Shown: positions 1 through 6,118 of the stretch, in pieces
How the letters are laid out: each line of letters starts with the position of its first letter
How positions within the stretch are numbered: position 1 is the first letter of the stretch
NCBI GenBank assembly: GCA_039936115.1
Contig: JBDTIZ010000229.1
Span: 1-6,199, forward strand
Length of the DNA: 6,199 bases
From: DATIJJ01 sp039936115
GTDB taxonomy: Bacteria; Pseudomonadota; Gammaproteobacteria; DSM-16500
Reading direction: 5' to 3'
Made by a program: the position numbers and the translations under genes
Notes under the pieces: generated by a model
Seen by the model: the letters and a program-made list of their open reading frames with translations, nothing else
Databases searched by the model: none
Told to the model about the DNA's origin: nothing

Positions 1-100
1 CACTTGTTGCGGGGTCTGGAATTAAGAACATAAAAAAATCATTAAAAAAAATAAGAATGAATTTTTAAAACCCGGACCCCGCAACAAGTGCGGGGTGACA
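1..100. repeat. MITE-like inverted-repeat element, left copy (5' edge cut by window)
   Basis: The two arms at 1-19 and 72-90 are inverted copies matching at 18 of 19 positions. They flank an AT-rich core of about 52 bp. The right arm continues to TGACA at 100 and is itself a hairpin: CCCCGCA (77-83), loop ACAAG, TGCGGGG (89-95). The right-hand copy at 6119 shows that the full left arm should start about 10 bases before the window with TGTCACCCCG. The element would then be about 110 bp, with ends TGTCA/TGACA. It has no coding capacity, so it is a non-autonomous dispersed repeat. It lies downstream of the 633-aa gene, and the hairpin at 77-95 could also slow transcription leaving that gene. Confidence 0.8.
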
Positions 101-105
101 GTATA

Positions 106-136
106 ATTGCTTCGCTCGCGCTCGCAATGACGGCGT
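106..136. repeat. REP-like palindromic repeat, partial copy A
   Basis: These 31 bases are identical, in the same orientation, to 3182-3212. The right arm GCAATGACGGCG is intact, but the left arm is reduced to ATTGC, so only about 5 bp of stem remain here against 12 bp in the other copy. It begins five bases after the end of the inverted-repeat element at 1-100. Repeats with GTCATTGC/GCAATGAC arms and a GCTTCGCTCGCG-type loop are common between genes in Legionellales and several other bacteria; that is background knowledge, not measured here. Confidence 0.7.
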
Positions 137-156
137 CCACCTTCGCGGAAATGACA
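137..156. repeat. Possible fragment of a third intergenic repeat
   Basis: The stretch CCACCTTCGCGGAAATGACA resembles the right half of the widespread intergenic palindrome that reads roughly CCCGCCTTCGCGGGAATGACA, with a weak CC/GG stem around CTTCGC. It continues the repeat cluster that starts at position 1. It is short and degenerate, so the resemblance may be chance. Confidence 0.3.
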
Positions 157-192
157 GTGTGTTTTCCCGTCTTCCTGACTTCTCACAAAAAA

Positions 193-2094
193 CTACTTGG
201 GACGGATCGCTTCCCTAGCATCTTTTGCCTCAACTGCTTTCGCATTTAAATCAGCTTCAAATTTAGTGCATGGCGCATCATCTTTAGCTTTAGTTGTAGT
301 CGCAGCAATTGTAGTTTTATCCGTTGCCAACTGCAGCGCACTGTCATCAAAAAGTTTTTTCTGGGCAGTATCTCCCGTAATTAATGCGCTAGTAGACAAT
401 GTTTTCATCTCTGCTTCCCAAGCGCTTGACCTATTCGTAAGATCTTCTAGCTCTATAACGTTGTCTGCTTGTAATGAGCGCAGCTCCTTAACTTGCTCAG
501 TAAAACCAGCTTGCTTCTCATCAAACCCAAATGCATTTGCTTCAGGACTTGCTTCCTTATCCAAAAACGCTGTCATTTTTTCAAGCTGTTTATCAACAAT
601 GTCTTGAGCTCTTTTAGACTGCTCTACTCTTTCATGAAGCGCCTTTAACTCTTGCTTAACTATTGCTAGCTTGCCTACCTCATCTAGCGGTAGATATTTA
701 GTAGCATGGTCAGTAGGCGATAAAACAGCGGAAGCACCCAAATCTCCTGGCGGTGCTGGCGGTGGTGTTGAGGCAGCAACAGCCGCTGCAGTATCAGTTT
801 TATGCTTTGCAACAGCAGCTTTATGCTCTGCAACCTTGGCTTTCAACTGAGCTTTAGCAACACCATTCTTCGCTAGATTGTCTCGTGCCTCATCCACTTT
901 TGTCTGCATTTCATCACGGTTTTTACCGATAAGTTTTGCATTGGCTAAATTATCTTGCATCTCGCTTTCTAGTTTAAATATTTTATCAATGGTTTTAACG
1001 CCCGTACCTTCCCCTTTTAATACCTCTAATCGTGCACGCATCGCTGGATCTAATTTTCCATTTAGCCCTTTTTCTTTCAGCATCTCAAACATAATTAAGA
1101 CTCTTGGAAGTTGATCTGCTCTTTTAAATATACCTGGGTCTTTGTAACTAACAACGACTGAATCTCCTGGCTTGATACCAAGTTTTTGCATGAAGCATTC
1201 AATTTGTCCTCTGACGGCATGCACATATTTTGTTTCATCTTCTCCAAACAGTTTCCAGCTTGCTTTTATTCCGTTGGTAATTTTTACAGCACCGTCTTTA
1301 TCTATTTCATATGAAATTCCTTTGTATTTATCACTTTGAAAAAACATTTCTGTTGATTCAACTAAGGCATTGAGCTTCGCTCTTGCATCCCGATCTAGAT
1401 CAGTGCTTCCGAGCACAGCTAGACCTGATGCATCCAAGTCATCAGCTGCTGACACAGGCTTGGTGCCCATCGCTCTGAAGATATCCTTCGTGTCTGTTTT
1501 GTAAGTTTCTGGATAAAAGATTTTTCTCACCTGAAGGTCGATATTCACAATTTTATTACGCTCGACCCACTTTTTTGAACTCCCAACTAAATTATCAGTT
1601 TCGTTTTGTAAGCCTTCATCTTTTATCTCATCGAGCTTTTCATTTCTTTTAGCCACAAAACCATCAGTCTTTGTTTTTTCAGCTGGCGGAAGTGCGGCAA
1701 CAGCTGCTGTAAGCTGGTCTTTTGCATCTGAAAATATTTTATTCCATCTTGCCGCCTGCCATTCCTCACCCGGCTTTGTCTCTGCACTAGACATCCGCAC
1801 ATATTCTTTTTCTAATGCTTTATTTAGACTATCGCTTATCGCTCTAGTTTTTTCTTCTAATTCAATTCGGTCAGCATCATTAGTTAATCCAAGCGCTTTA
1901 ATTTCACTCATTGCGTCGTCTTTAAACGCTTTTGCTTGTTCTGCTAAACGGCTCTCGCTTTGATTCTTATACTCATAAACAAGACCTTTGCCTGTCCCTG
2001 CTAAACCCTTAGCCTCAGCTAATTTATTTTTGATGTCAGCCATCTTGCTTTCTATCGCTTTCATATCGACTACTTTTGGTCCGCTTGCGCCCAT
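193..2094 (-). CDS. Large coiled-coil protein of unknown function, candidate secreted effector
   Basis: I do not recognise a named family. The product is about 633 aa, very rich in Ala, Lys, Glu and Asp, with no signal peptide or membrane segment, so it is either cytosolic or exported by a non-Sec route. Residues 6-190 are mostly charged helix. Residues about 246-345 look globular, with two strands, a helix (286-306), a strand SVVVSY (312-317) and another helix (323-344), an arrangement like an LPD7 module. Residues 366-440 are coiled coil ending in a Lys/Ala-rich stretch. A proline linker (PPPAPP, 444-449) leads to a second coiled region at 470-565. The tail is charged and helical. The ATG at 2094 is chosen because GGGAG (2100-2104) lies five bases upstream. 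An in-frame GTG at 2106 would add four residues but has no ribosome binding site. A promoter with a perfect TATAAT lies just upstream, so the gene is probably its own unit. The effector idea rests on architecture and presumed lineage only. Confidence 0.85.
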   Translation of the reverse strand: MGASGPKVVDMKAIESKMADIKNKLAEAKGLAGTGKGLVYEYKNQSESRLAEQAKAFKDDAMSEIKALGLTNDADRIELEEKTRAISDSLNKALEKEYVRMSSAETKPGEEWQAARWNKIFSDAKDQLTAAVAALPPAEKTKTDGFVAKRNEKLDEIKDEGLQNETDNLVGSSKKWVERNKIVNIDLQVRKIFYPETYKTDTKDIFRAMGTKPVSAADDLDASGLAVLGSTDLDRDARAKLNALVESTEMFFQSDKYKGISYEIDKDGAVKITNGIKASWKLFGEDETKYVHAVRGQIECFMQKLGIKPGDSVVVSYKDPGIFKRADQLPRVLIMFEMLKEKGLNGKLDPAMRARLEVLKGEGTGVKTIDKIFKLESEMQDNLANAKLIGKNRDEMQTKVDEARDNLAKNGVAKAQLKAKVAEHKAAVAKHKTDTAAAVAASTPPPAPPGDLGASAVLSPTDHATKYLPLDEVGKLAIVKQELKALHERVEQSKRAQDIVDKQLEKMTAFLDKEASPEANAFGFDEKQAGFTEQVKELRSLQADNVIELEDLTNRSSAWEAEMKTLSTSALITGDTAQKKLFDDSALQLATDKTTIAATTTKAKDDAPCTKFEADLNAKAVEAKDAREAIRPK

Positions 2095-2099
2095 AACAA

Positions 2100-2104
2100 C
2101 TCCC
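2100..2104 (-). promoter_or_regulatory. Ribosome binding site deciding the start of the 633-aa gene
   Basis: On the minus strand GGGAG is followed by TTGTT and then ATG (2094-2092), a normal five-base spacing. This supports the ATG over the in-frame GTG at 2106, which overlaps the region just upstream of this site and has no purine-rich sequence before it. Confidence 0.65.
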
Positions 2105-2133
2105 ACTCATTAAATTGAGTTAATAATACATAA

Positions 2134-2163
2134 ATTATACACTAATTTGTCCGAGCTGCTCAA
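2134..2163 (-). promoter_or_regulatory. Sigma-70-type promoter of the coiled-coil gene
   Basis: On the minus strand the -35 is TTGAGC (2163-2158, four of six consensus bases), the spacer is 18 bp, and the -10 is TATAAT (2139-2134, perfect). The predicted transcript would start near 2127, giving a leader of about 33 nt before the ATG at 2094. The promoter sits in the 76-bp gap after the upstream gene, so that gene need not be co-transcribed with this one. Confidence 0.55.
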
Positions 2164-2170
2164 AAATCAA

Positions 2171-3013
2171 TTAAATTGAAGGTGTAGAGCCCTTAGTTTT
2201 GGCTTGAACGGCATAGATCTTTCGATCTTCCGGTGAGGGATCATAATGTAATATTTCCAATGCCTTACCATGTTTATCCGCCAAATGTTGCAACTCAACC
2301 CAGCTTGCGCGAACCATTTTATCGAAGCCTGCAAATTCTATAACCCAACCGCGTTTATAGACCTCCCGCGCCATCACTCGGGCTGCTTGAAGAGCATCTT
2401 CCAAGGTTCGTTCATGGGAAAATAAATCTTTGGGAGCACCCACAAGACAACAACCTCGGTCATATATTGTGTAATGCGGATTGGCGCCCTCTAAGTTTAA
2501 GACTGTTTTTTCGCCTGGATAATTCAGGTTATACACATCCCAAATGGTAAGTGTTGCGAAACGTTGTAACAGATAATAAATTTCAACTGCAGTAATGGGA
2601 CGACTTAACACATCGCTCATCTCGGGTAAAGGCAGGTTTTTTCCCAACGCTTCCCAAACTTCAGCTTTGAGTTTTCGAAATAACTCCGTTTCATCGAGAG
2701 AAATTCTGGCTTTGATTGTTAAATCAAATTCAGCCGTCAGTTCTTCCGCTTCATCGGTTACAGCGATAACAACAATTCGATATGCACCCTGGGTATTTTT
2801 GGCAGGTATGCCATTGATGATGCCTTCTGTCGTACAGATCAAGCCTTTAGGAAGTGGGCTACCATCTAAAATTTCGGCACGAAAATAAATTTTTTCGCCT
2901 TTAGAGTCTTGAATAAAACTAGCAAGATTCAGCGGGCCGTAAGTTGCACCCTCATTCACGACTTGAGCTGAGATGGGTTTGTTTAAGACTAGAGAACTAG
3001 GCGCGTCTGCCAT
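2171..3013 (-). CDS. Ig-like (He_PIG) domain protein with LPD7-like C-terminal region
   Basis: This 280-aa protein has no known function. Residues about 22-102 fit the putative-Ig (He_PIG/dystroglycan-cadherin-like) pattern: hydrophobic strands, then LPKGL (54-58), GIINGIPA (64-71), G-Y-R-I-V-V-I-A-V-T-D (76-87) and a closing strand FDLTIKA. Residues 105-165 are mainly helical. Residues 181-257 read strand-strand-helix-strand-helix-strand: YTIYDRG, CCLVGA, a helix from TLEDALQAAR, VIEFAG, a helix ending ADKHG, then LEILHY. This matches my recollection of LPD7 domains in relaxases and other large proteins, and is inferred. There is no signal peptide, although isolated Ig-like domains are usually extracytoplasmic, and there are no membrane segments. 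The polar tail (KTKGSTPSI) would suit a type IV secretion substrate but is not diagnostic. The start at 3013 has AAGG (3024-3021) seven bases upstream and a promoter at 3051-3078. Confidence 0.85.
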   Translation of the reverse strand: MADAPSSLVLNKPISAQVVNEGATYGPLNLASFIQDSKGEKIYFRAEILDGSPLPKGLICTTEGIINGIPAKNTQGAYRIVVIAVTDEAEELTAEFDLTIKARISLDETELFRKLKAEVWEALGKNLPLPEMSDVLSRPITAVEIYYLLQRFATLTIWDVYNLNYPGEKTVLNLEGANPHYTIYDRGCCLVGAPKDLFSHERTLEDALQAARVMAREVYKRGWVIEFAGFDKMVRASWVELQHLADKHGKALEILHYDPSPEDRKIYAVQAKTKGSTPSI

Positions 3014-3050
3014 TGCTATGCCTTATATAAAGTTGATTTGATATTTATAT

Positions 3051-3078
3051 AGTATAGCGGGTGGGAATTTGAAGTCTA
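3051..3078 (-). promoter_or_regulatory. Sigma-70-type promoter of the Ig-like gene
   Basis: On the minus strand TAGACT (3078-3073, four of six) and TATACT (3056-3051, five of six) are separated by 16 bp. The expected transcript start near 3044 gives a leader of about 30 nt before the ATG at 3013. The surrounding sequence is AT-rich (TATATAAATAT), so the exact -10 is not certain. Confidence 0.45.
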
Positions 3079-3165
3079 CCAGGGTGAACACATACATTCG
3101 TCCCTGAAAGATCGACGCATCCCTCCACAAAAAGCTGTATAGGGACAAGACATCGGTAACACTTT

Positions 3166-3228
3166 TAAAATAGGCGCCGTCATTGCTTCGCTCGCGCTCG
3201 CAATGACGGCGTAAAAATGCCTATTTTA
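3166..3228. repeat. Nested hairpin with REP-like palindrome, complete copy B; possible feo terminator
   Basis: The inner stem is a perfect 12 bp: CGCCGTCATTGC (3175-3186) pairs with GCAATGACGGCG (3200-3211) around a 13-nt loop. An outer 10-bp stem, TAAAATAGGC (3166-3175) with GCCTATTTTA (3219-3228), shares one base with the inner stem and leaves a seven-base bulge (3212-3218). Positions 3182-3212 are identical to 106-136. On the minus strand it starts 35 nt beyond the feoC stop, and the inner hairpin is followed by CCTATTTTA. It could therefore end or protect the feo transcript, though it lacks a proper U-run. REP-like elements often sit at such operon ends. Confidence 0.75.
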
Positions 3229-3263
3229 TGGGAGGAGAGGGTTGGAAAGAGAAGGGGCTCCTA

Positions 3264-3494
3264 CTAAACGATAGGCTCTAACCACTCATAAATTTCCATC
3301 ATTTGCGGGCCACATTTCACACACGCACCGCCACACGCCTCTGACTTTGCAAATTTCCGCACACAACCTTTTTTCGTCCAGTGCGATAACATGCAGCGCA
3401 ACAAATCTGAATCACAATTAAAATAAACACAAAGACTAGAAAGACTCGCAATTCGAACTCGCATCAAATAATTTTTAATTTCAATTAAATTCAT
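3264..3494 (-). CDS. feoC: FeoC, winged-helix cysteine protein of ferrous iron transport
   Basis: FeoC proteins are small cytoplasmic partners of FeoB; in enterobacteria they bind an oxygen-sensitive [4Fe-4S] cluster and protect FeoB from proteolysis. At 76 aa this is the usual length. Residues 1-48 fit the winged-helix start (LIEIKNYL, then helices to about 37, then KKGCVRKF). The cysteine wing reads C54-x3-C58-x2-C61. Enterobacterial FeoC has C-x4-C-x2-C-x6-C, so the fourth cysteine is missing here, although Cys22, 27, 34 and 44 are extra. The C-terminal IYEWLEP resembles the family's terminal aromatic segment. The start overlaps the feoB stop as ATGA (3494-3491) and has a strong GGAGGGAG just upstream inside feoB, so translation is probably coupled. 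The gene ends in a double stop, TAGTAG. Confidence 0.88.
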   Translation of the reverse strand: MNLIEIKNYLMRVRIASLSSLCVYFNCDSDLLRCMLSHWTKKGCVRKFAKSEACGGACVKCGPQMMEIYEWLEPIV

Positions 3495-5818
3495 ACTCCC
3501 TCCATTACGATTTTTTTAGTCACGCTTATTCGTAGAGATGATCGAGCATATTCACGCACACTAAACACCGTTAAAAATAATGCGCCGACGCAACCACTCA
3601 CCCACAACACTGACGACAACGGATGTCTTGCGATAGTTGCTAGTTGATAAAATCCAACTGCCACACAATACGCTGTGCCCGTTGACCAAAGCACCGAAAA
3701 AACAGTCCAGCCACGACTGACTTCACGCAGCATCGCAGCCGTTGTTGAGACACAGGGAAAATACAACAACACAAATAACAAATACGCAATCGCACCGATT
3801 TGTCCATCAAAACGCTGATACATTAAACCATAAACACCTTGCGCCAACGTATGCACCGGCGCTTTTGCAAGCACCGGATTACCCAGTGATTGTCCTAACT
3901 GACTAAAATTAGCTGGAATAGATAACACGGCAGCGTGCAACCCACTCCAAAAATGAAACGCGCCTGCTTGCACAACACTTAAATGCCCCATCTGACTATA
4001 GAGTGCATTCAACGTGCCAACGACAACTTCTTTCGCAAGCACACCTGTGACTAAACCAACCGTCGCCGGCCAATTGTCTTGATGAATTCCCATCGGTGCA
4101 AAAATCGGCGTGACCAATCGTCCCACAGCTGACAATAATGAATTTGCATCACCACCGGCATTAATGGATCCATCAATATTTAAGGTGCTTAACGCGCCTA
4201 TCAACACACAAATTGGCACGATTAATTTTCCTGCGCGAAATATAAAACCTTTCAATCGCTGCCATGCATGCAAAAACAATGTTTTCACACCAGGTAAATG
4301 ATACGGTGGCAATTCCATCACTAACGGTGCAGGATCACCTTGCAAAACAGTTTTGCGAAGCATAAGCCCAGTCAACATGGCCATGCCAATCCCAATAATA
4401 TACAAAAGAAAAACGACATTTTGTCCGCCGACGGGGAAAAACGCTGCGGTAAATACAGCATAAATAGCAAGTCGTGCACCGCAGGACATGAATGGACTCA
4501 TCATCACGGTAAGGATACGATCGCGCTTGTTTTCTAGTGTGCGCGTTGCCATCACTGCTGGCACGTTACAACCAAAACCAACAATCATCGGCACAAAAGA
4601 TTTTCCTGGCAATCCTAATGCGCGCATCACACGATCGACTACAAAAGCCGCGCGCGCCATGTAACCAGAATCTTCGAGAAATGCGAGAAATAAAAACATT
4701 GCACCAATCACAGGAATAAATGTCATTGTTGTGTTAATACCTTTACCCACACCATGGGCTAACAATGCAATCAACCCATTAGGCAACCCCAAATGCATCA
4801 TCCATTGTGCTGCGCCTTCCACAAAAATAGTATCGCTACCAATATCAAAAAAATCTTGAAACGCACCGCCAATATTGATGGCGAAAAAAAACATGACATA
4901 CATCATGCTTAAAAAAATCGGAATACCGAGCACGCGATTTAAAATAATCGCATCAATACGCGCCGTCCAACTCATCCGTTGTTTGGAATTTTTTTCCAGA
5001 CAGCTTGCAATCAGTTGTTGAATAAAACGATAACGCGCATCAGCGATTAAAATATCAGTGTCTTCATTCGTGACAGCGCGAATGTTTGTTTGACATTCTA
5101 TGACAATTGGCAACACGCTTGAATCAACTAATCTTCGCGCGTAAACATCGTCTTCAAGCAAACGAGTCGCCAGCCAATGATCATGTGCCGCAGGAAATGG
5201 GGTGATTTTTTCAGCGATAGTTTGAATAGATTTTACAATGACGTCTGGATAAGAAATCGCGGTTGTTTGAGGCTTGTTAGGTTGAACGGATTCAACGATT
5301 ATCTTTTTTAAATGTTGTATGCCTTTATTTTTGTGCGCTTCCAATGGCACCACAGCGCAACCTAATTTTTTTTCTAACACATCTAAAGACAAACGCATTC
5401 CGCGGTGTCGTGCAACATCCATCATGTTAACCACAATAATCATGGGCACGCGCATTTCGAGTAATTGCAGAGTGAGATAGAGATTACGTTCAAGATTGCT
5501 CGCATCTAAAATATTCACGATTAAATCTGCATCGCGATTTAAAATAGTGTCACAGGCAATGCGTTCATCGATGGAAGAAGATTCGTCAATGATGGTTAAA
5601 GAATATGTCCCCGGTAAATCAATCACGTCAATTGTTTTGTCTTGATAACTAAACAAGCCAGACTTACGTTCAACTGTCACTCCCGGCCAATTGCCCACAT
5701 GTTGGCGCGCGCCGGTTAAGCTATTAAAGAGAGTGGTTTTGCCGCAATTGGGATTGCCGACCAGGCCAATCGTAAAAGATTTTTCGTTGGAAGAAGAATG
5801 ATTTTTATCAAGAGTCAT
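3491..5818 (-). CDS. feoB: FeoB, GTP-dependent ferrous iron permease
   Basis: FeoB imports Fe(II) across the inner membrane and is driven or gated by its N-terminal G protein. At 775 aa this matches enterobacterial FeoB. The G domain shows G1 GNPNCGKT (21-28), the switch I region NWPGVTVE (43-50) with Thr48, G3 DLPG (67-70), and G4 NMMD (131-134). A guanine dissociation inhibitor-like helical region follows to about 280. The membrane part runs from about 290, with the gate signatures FLEDSGYMARAAF (380-392), VGFGCNVPA with Cys417 (413-421), SPFMSCGARLAIY with Cys446 (441-453), MELPPYHLP (501-509), LAKEVVVGTLNAL (594-606) and FPCVSTTA with Cys689 (687-694). The last membrane segment is about 734-754, with a basic cytoplasmic tail. 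No key residue is missing. The ATG at 5818 overlaps the feoA stop by four bases, and AAGG lies seven bases upstream of it. The context feoA-feoB-feoC is the classic gammaproteobacterial order. Confidence 0.98.
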   Translation of the reverse strand: MTLDKNHSSSNEKSFTIGLVGNPNCGKTTLFNSLTGARQHVGNWPGVTVERKSGLFSYQDKTIDVIDLPGTYSLTIIDESSSIDERIACDTILNRDADLIVNILDASNLERNLYLTLQLLEMRVPMIIVVNMMDVARHRGMRLSLDVLEKKLGCAVVPLEAHKNKGIQHLKKIIVESVQPNKPQTTAISYPDVIVKSIQTIAEKITPFPAAHDHWLATRLLEDDVYARRLVDSSVLPIVIECQTNIRAVTNEDTDILIADARYRFIQQLIASCLEKNSKQRMSWTARIDAIILNRVLGIPIFLSMMYVMFFFAINIGGAFQDFFDIGSDTIFVEGAAQWMMHLGLPNGLIALLAHGVGKGINTTMTFIPVIGAMFLFLAFLEDSGYMARAAFVVDRVMRALGLPGKSFVPMIVGFGCNVPAVMATRTLENKRDRILTVMMSPFMSCGARLAIYAVFTAAFFPVGGQNVVFLLYIIGIGMAMLTGLMLRKTVLQGDPAPLVMELPPYHLPGVKTLFLHAWQRLKGFIFRAGKLIVPICVLIGALSTLNIDGSINAGGDANSLLSAVGRLVTPIFAPMGIHQDNWPATVGLVTGVLAKEVVVGTLNALYSQMGHLSVVQAGAFHFWSGLHAAVLSIPANFSQLGQSLGNPVLAKAPVHTLAQGVYGLMYQRFDGQIGAIAYLLFVLLYFPCVSTTAAMLREVSRGWTVFSVLWSTGTAYCVAVGFYQLATIARHPLSSVLWVSGCVGALFLTVFSVREYARSSLRISVTKKIVMEGV

Positions 5819-6048
5819 GCCGGTACCTTTTCAATTGTTAGGATACTGGCTTCTCCTTTCCGCAAACTTAAAGCAAACCCGCGAACGGTAATTTCAATTG
5901 GATCACCTAACGGTGCAATTCTTGAGACAATAAATTCGGTACCCGGCAGCAAACCCATAGATATTAATCGATGTCGATAAAGCGCATCTCCCGAGAGCAT
6001 CCCGGTGATTCGTCCTTTGCTGCCTATTTTCATCTCACTGATTTGCAT
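5815..6048 (-). CDS. feoA: FeoA, SH3-like partner of FeoB
   Basis: FeoA is a small cytoplasmic protein needed for full FeoB-dependent Fe(II) uptake, thought to act on FeoB through its SH3-like barrel. From the ATG at 6048 the product is 77 aa, the usual length. It carries the family's RHRLISMGLLPG (25-36) and the block APLGDPIEI-x-VRGFALSLRKGEA (45-67), the fold's core strands. The frame stays open upstream to an ATG at 6114, which would add 22 residues unlike FeoA and has no ribosome binding site. The ATG at 6048 has AAAAGGAA five bases upstream, so it is preferred. The stop overlaps the feoB start (ATGA). As first gene of the operon it takes the regulatory signals in the roughly 70 bp up to the repeat at 6119. 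Confidence 0.95.
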   Translation of the reverse strand: MQISEMKIGSKGRITGMLSGDALYRHRLISMGLLPGTEFIVSRIAPLGDPIEITVRGFALSLRKGEASILTIEKVPA

Positions 6049-6053
6049 GAAGT

Positions 6054-6060
6054 TCCTTTT
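6054..6060 (-). promoter_or_regulatory. Ribosome binding site deciding the feoA start
   Basis: On the minus strand AAAAGGAA is followed after about five bases by the ATG at 6048. No comparable site precedes the upstream in-frame ATG at 6114, which settles the shorter, family-typical FeoA. Confidence 0.7.
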
Positions 6061-6064
6061 TTTA

Positions 6065-6094
6065 TAATAAACATATGACATTAGAAGTTTATTA
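6065..6094. promoter_or_regulatory. Operator-like inverted repeat upstream of feoA
   Basis: TAATAAAC (6065-6072) and GTTTATTA (6087-6094) form a perfect 8-bp inverted repeat with a 14-bp spacer. The half-sites are centred about 22 bp apart, or two helical turns. It lies 17-46 bp upstream of the feoA start codon, where a repressor site is expected. feo operons are usually controlled by Fur and sometimes by Fnr, but the half-sites do not resemble a standard Fur box. A poor promoter (TTGGCC at 6101-6096 with TCATAT at 6078-6073, 17-bp spacing) overlaps it. AT-richness makes chance inverted repeats more likely. Confidence 0.35.
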
Positions 6095-6118
6095 AGGCCA
6101 AATTGACTCACCATTCAT

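Noticed and set aside
187..215. Intrinsic terminator at the end of the coiled-coil gene
   Set aside because: There is a six-base T-run on the minus strand right after the stop, but the only stem before it is 4 bp (GGGA/TCCC) with a nine-base loop and a six-base gap, which is too weak to call.
197..607. Plus-strand ORF of 136 codons opposite the coiled-coil gene
   Set aside because: It lies wholly antisense to a long ORF with a good ribosome binding site and promoter. Its product is Ser/Ala-rich in the way expected from reading an Ala/Lys/Glu-rich gene backwards.
2105..2120. Imperfect palindrome ACTCA-N6-TGAGT just upstream of the ribosome binding site of the coiled-coil gene
   Set aside because: Five-bp arms in AT-rich leader DNA are expected by chance, and no regulator is suggested by the sequence.
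2595..2888. Plus-strand ORF of 97 codons opposite the Ig-like gene
   Set aside because: It is antisense to a coherent Ig-like domain reading, has no family resemblance and no convincing start signals.
4110..4719. Three short plus-strand ORFs opposite feoB
   Set aside because: They overlap strongly conserved FeoB membrane motifs on the other strand and are shadow frames.
6049..6114. N-terminal extension of FeoA from the ATG at 6114
   Set aside because: It has no ribosome binding site, its residues are not FeoA-like, and it would place the probable promoter/operator inside the gene. The ATG at 6048 has a strong site and gives the normal length.
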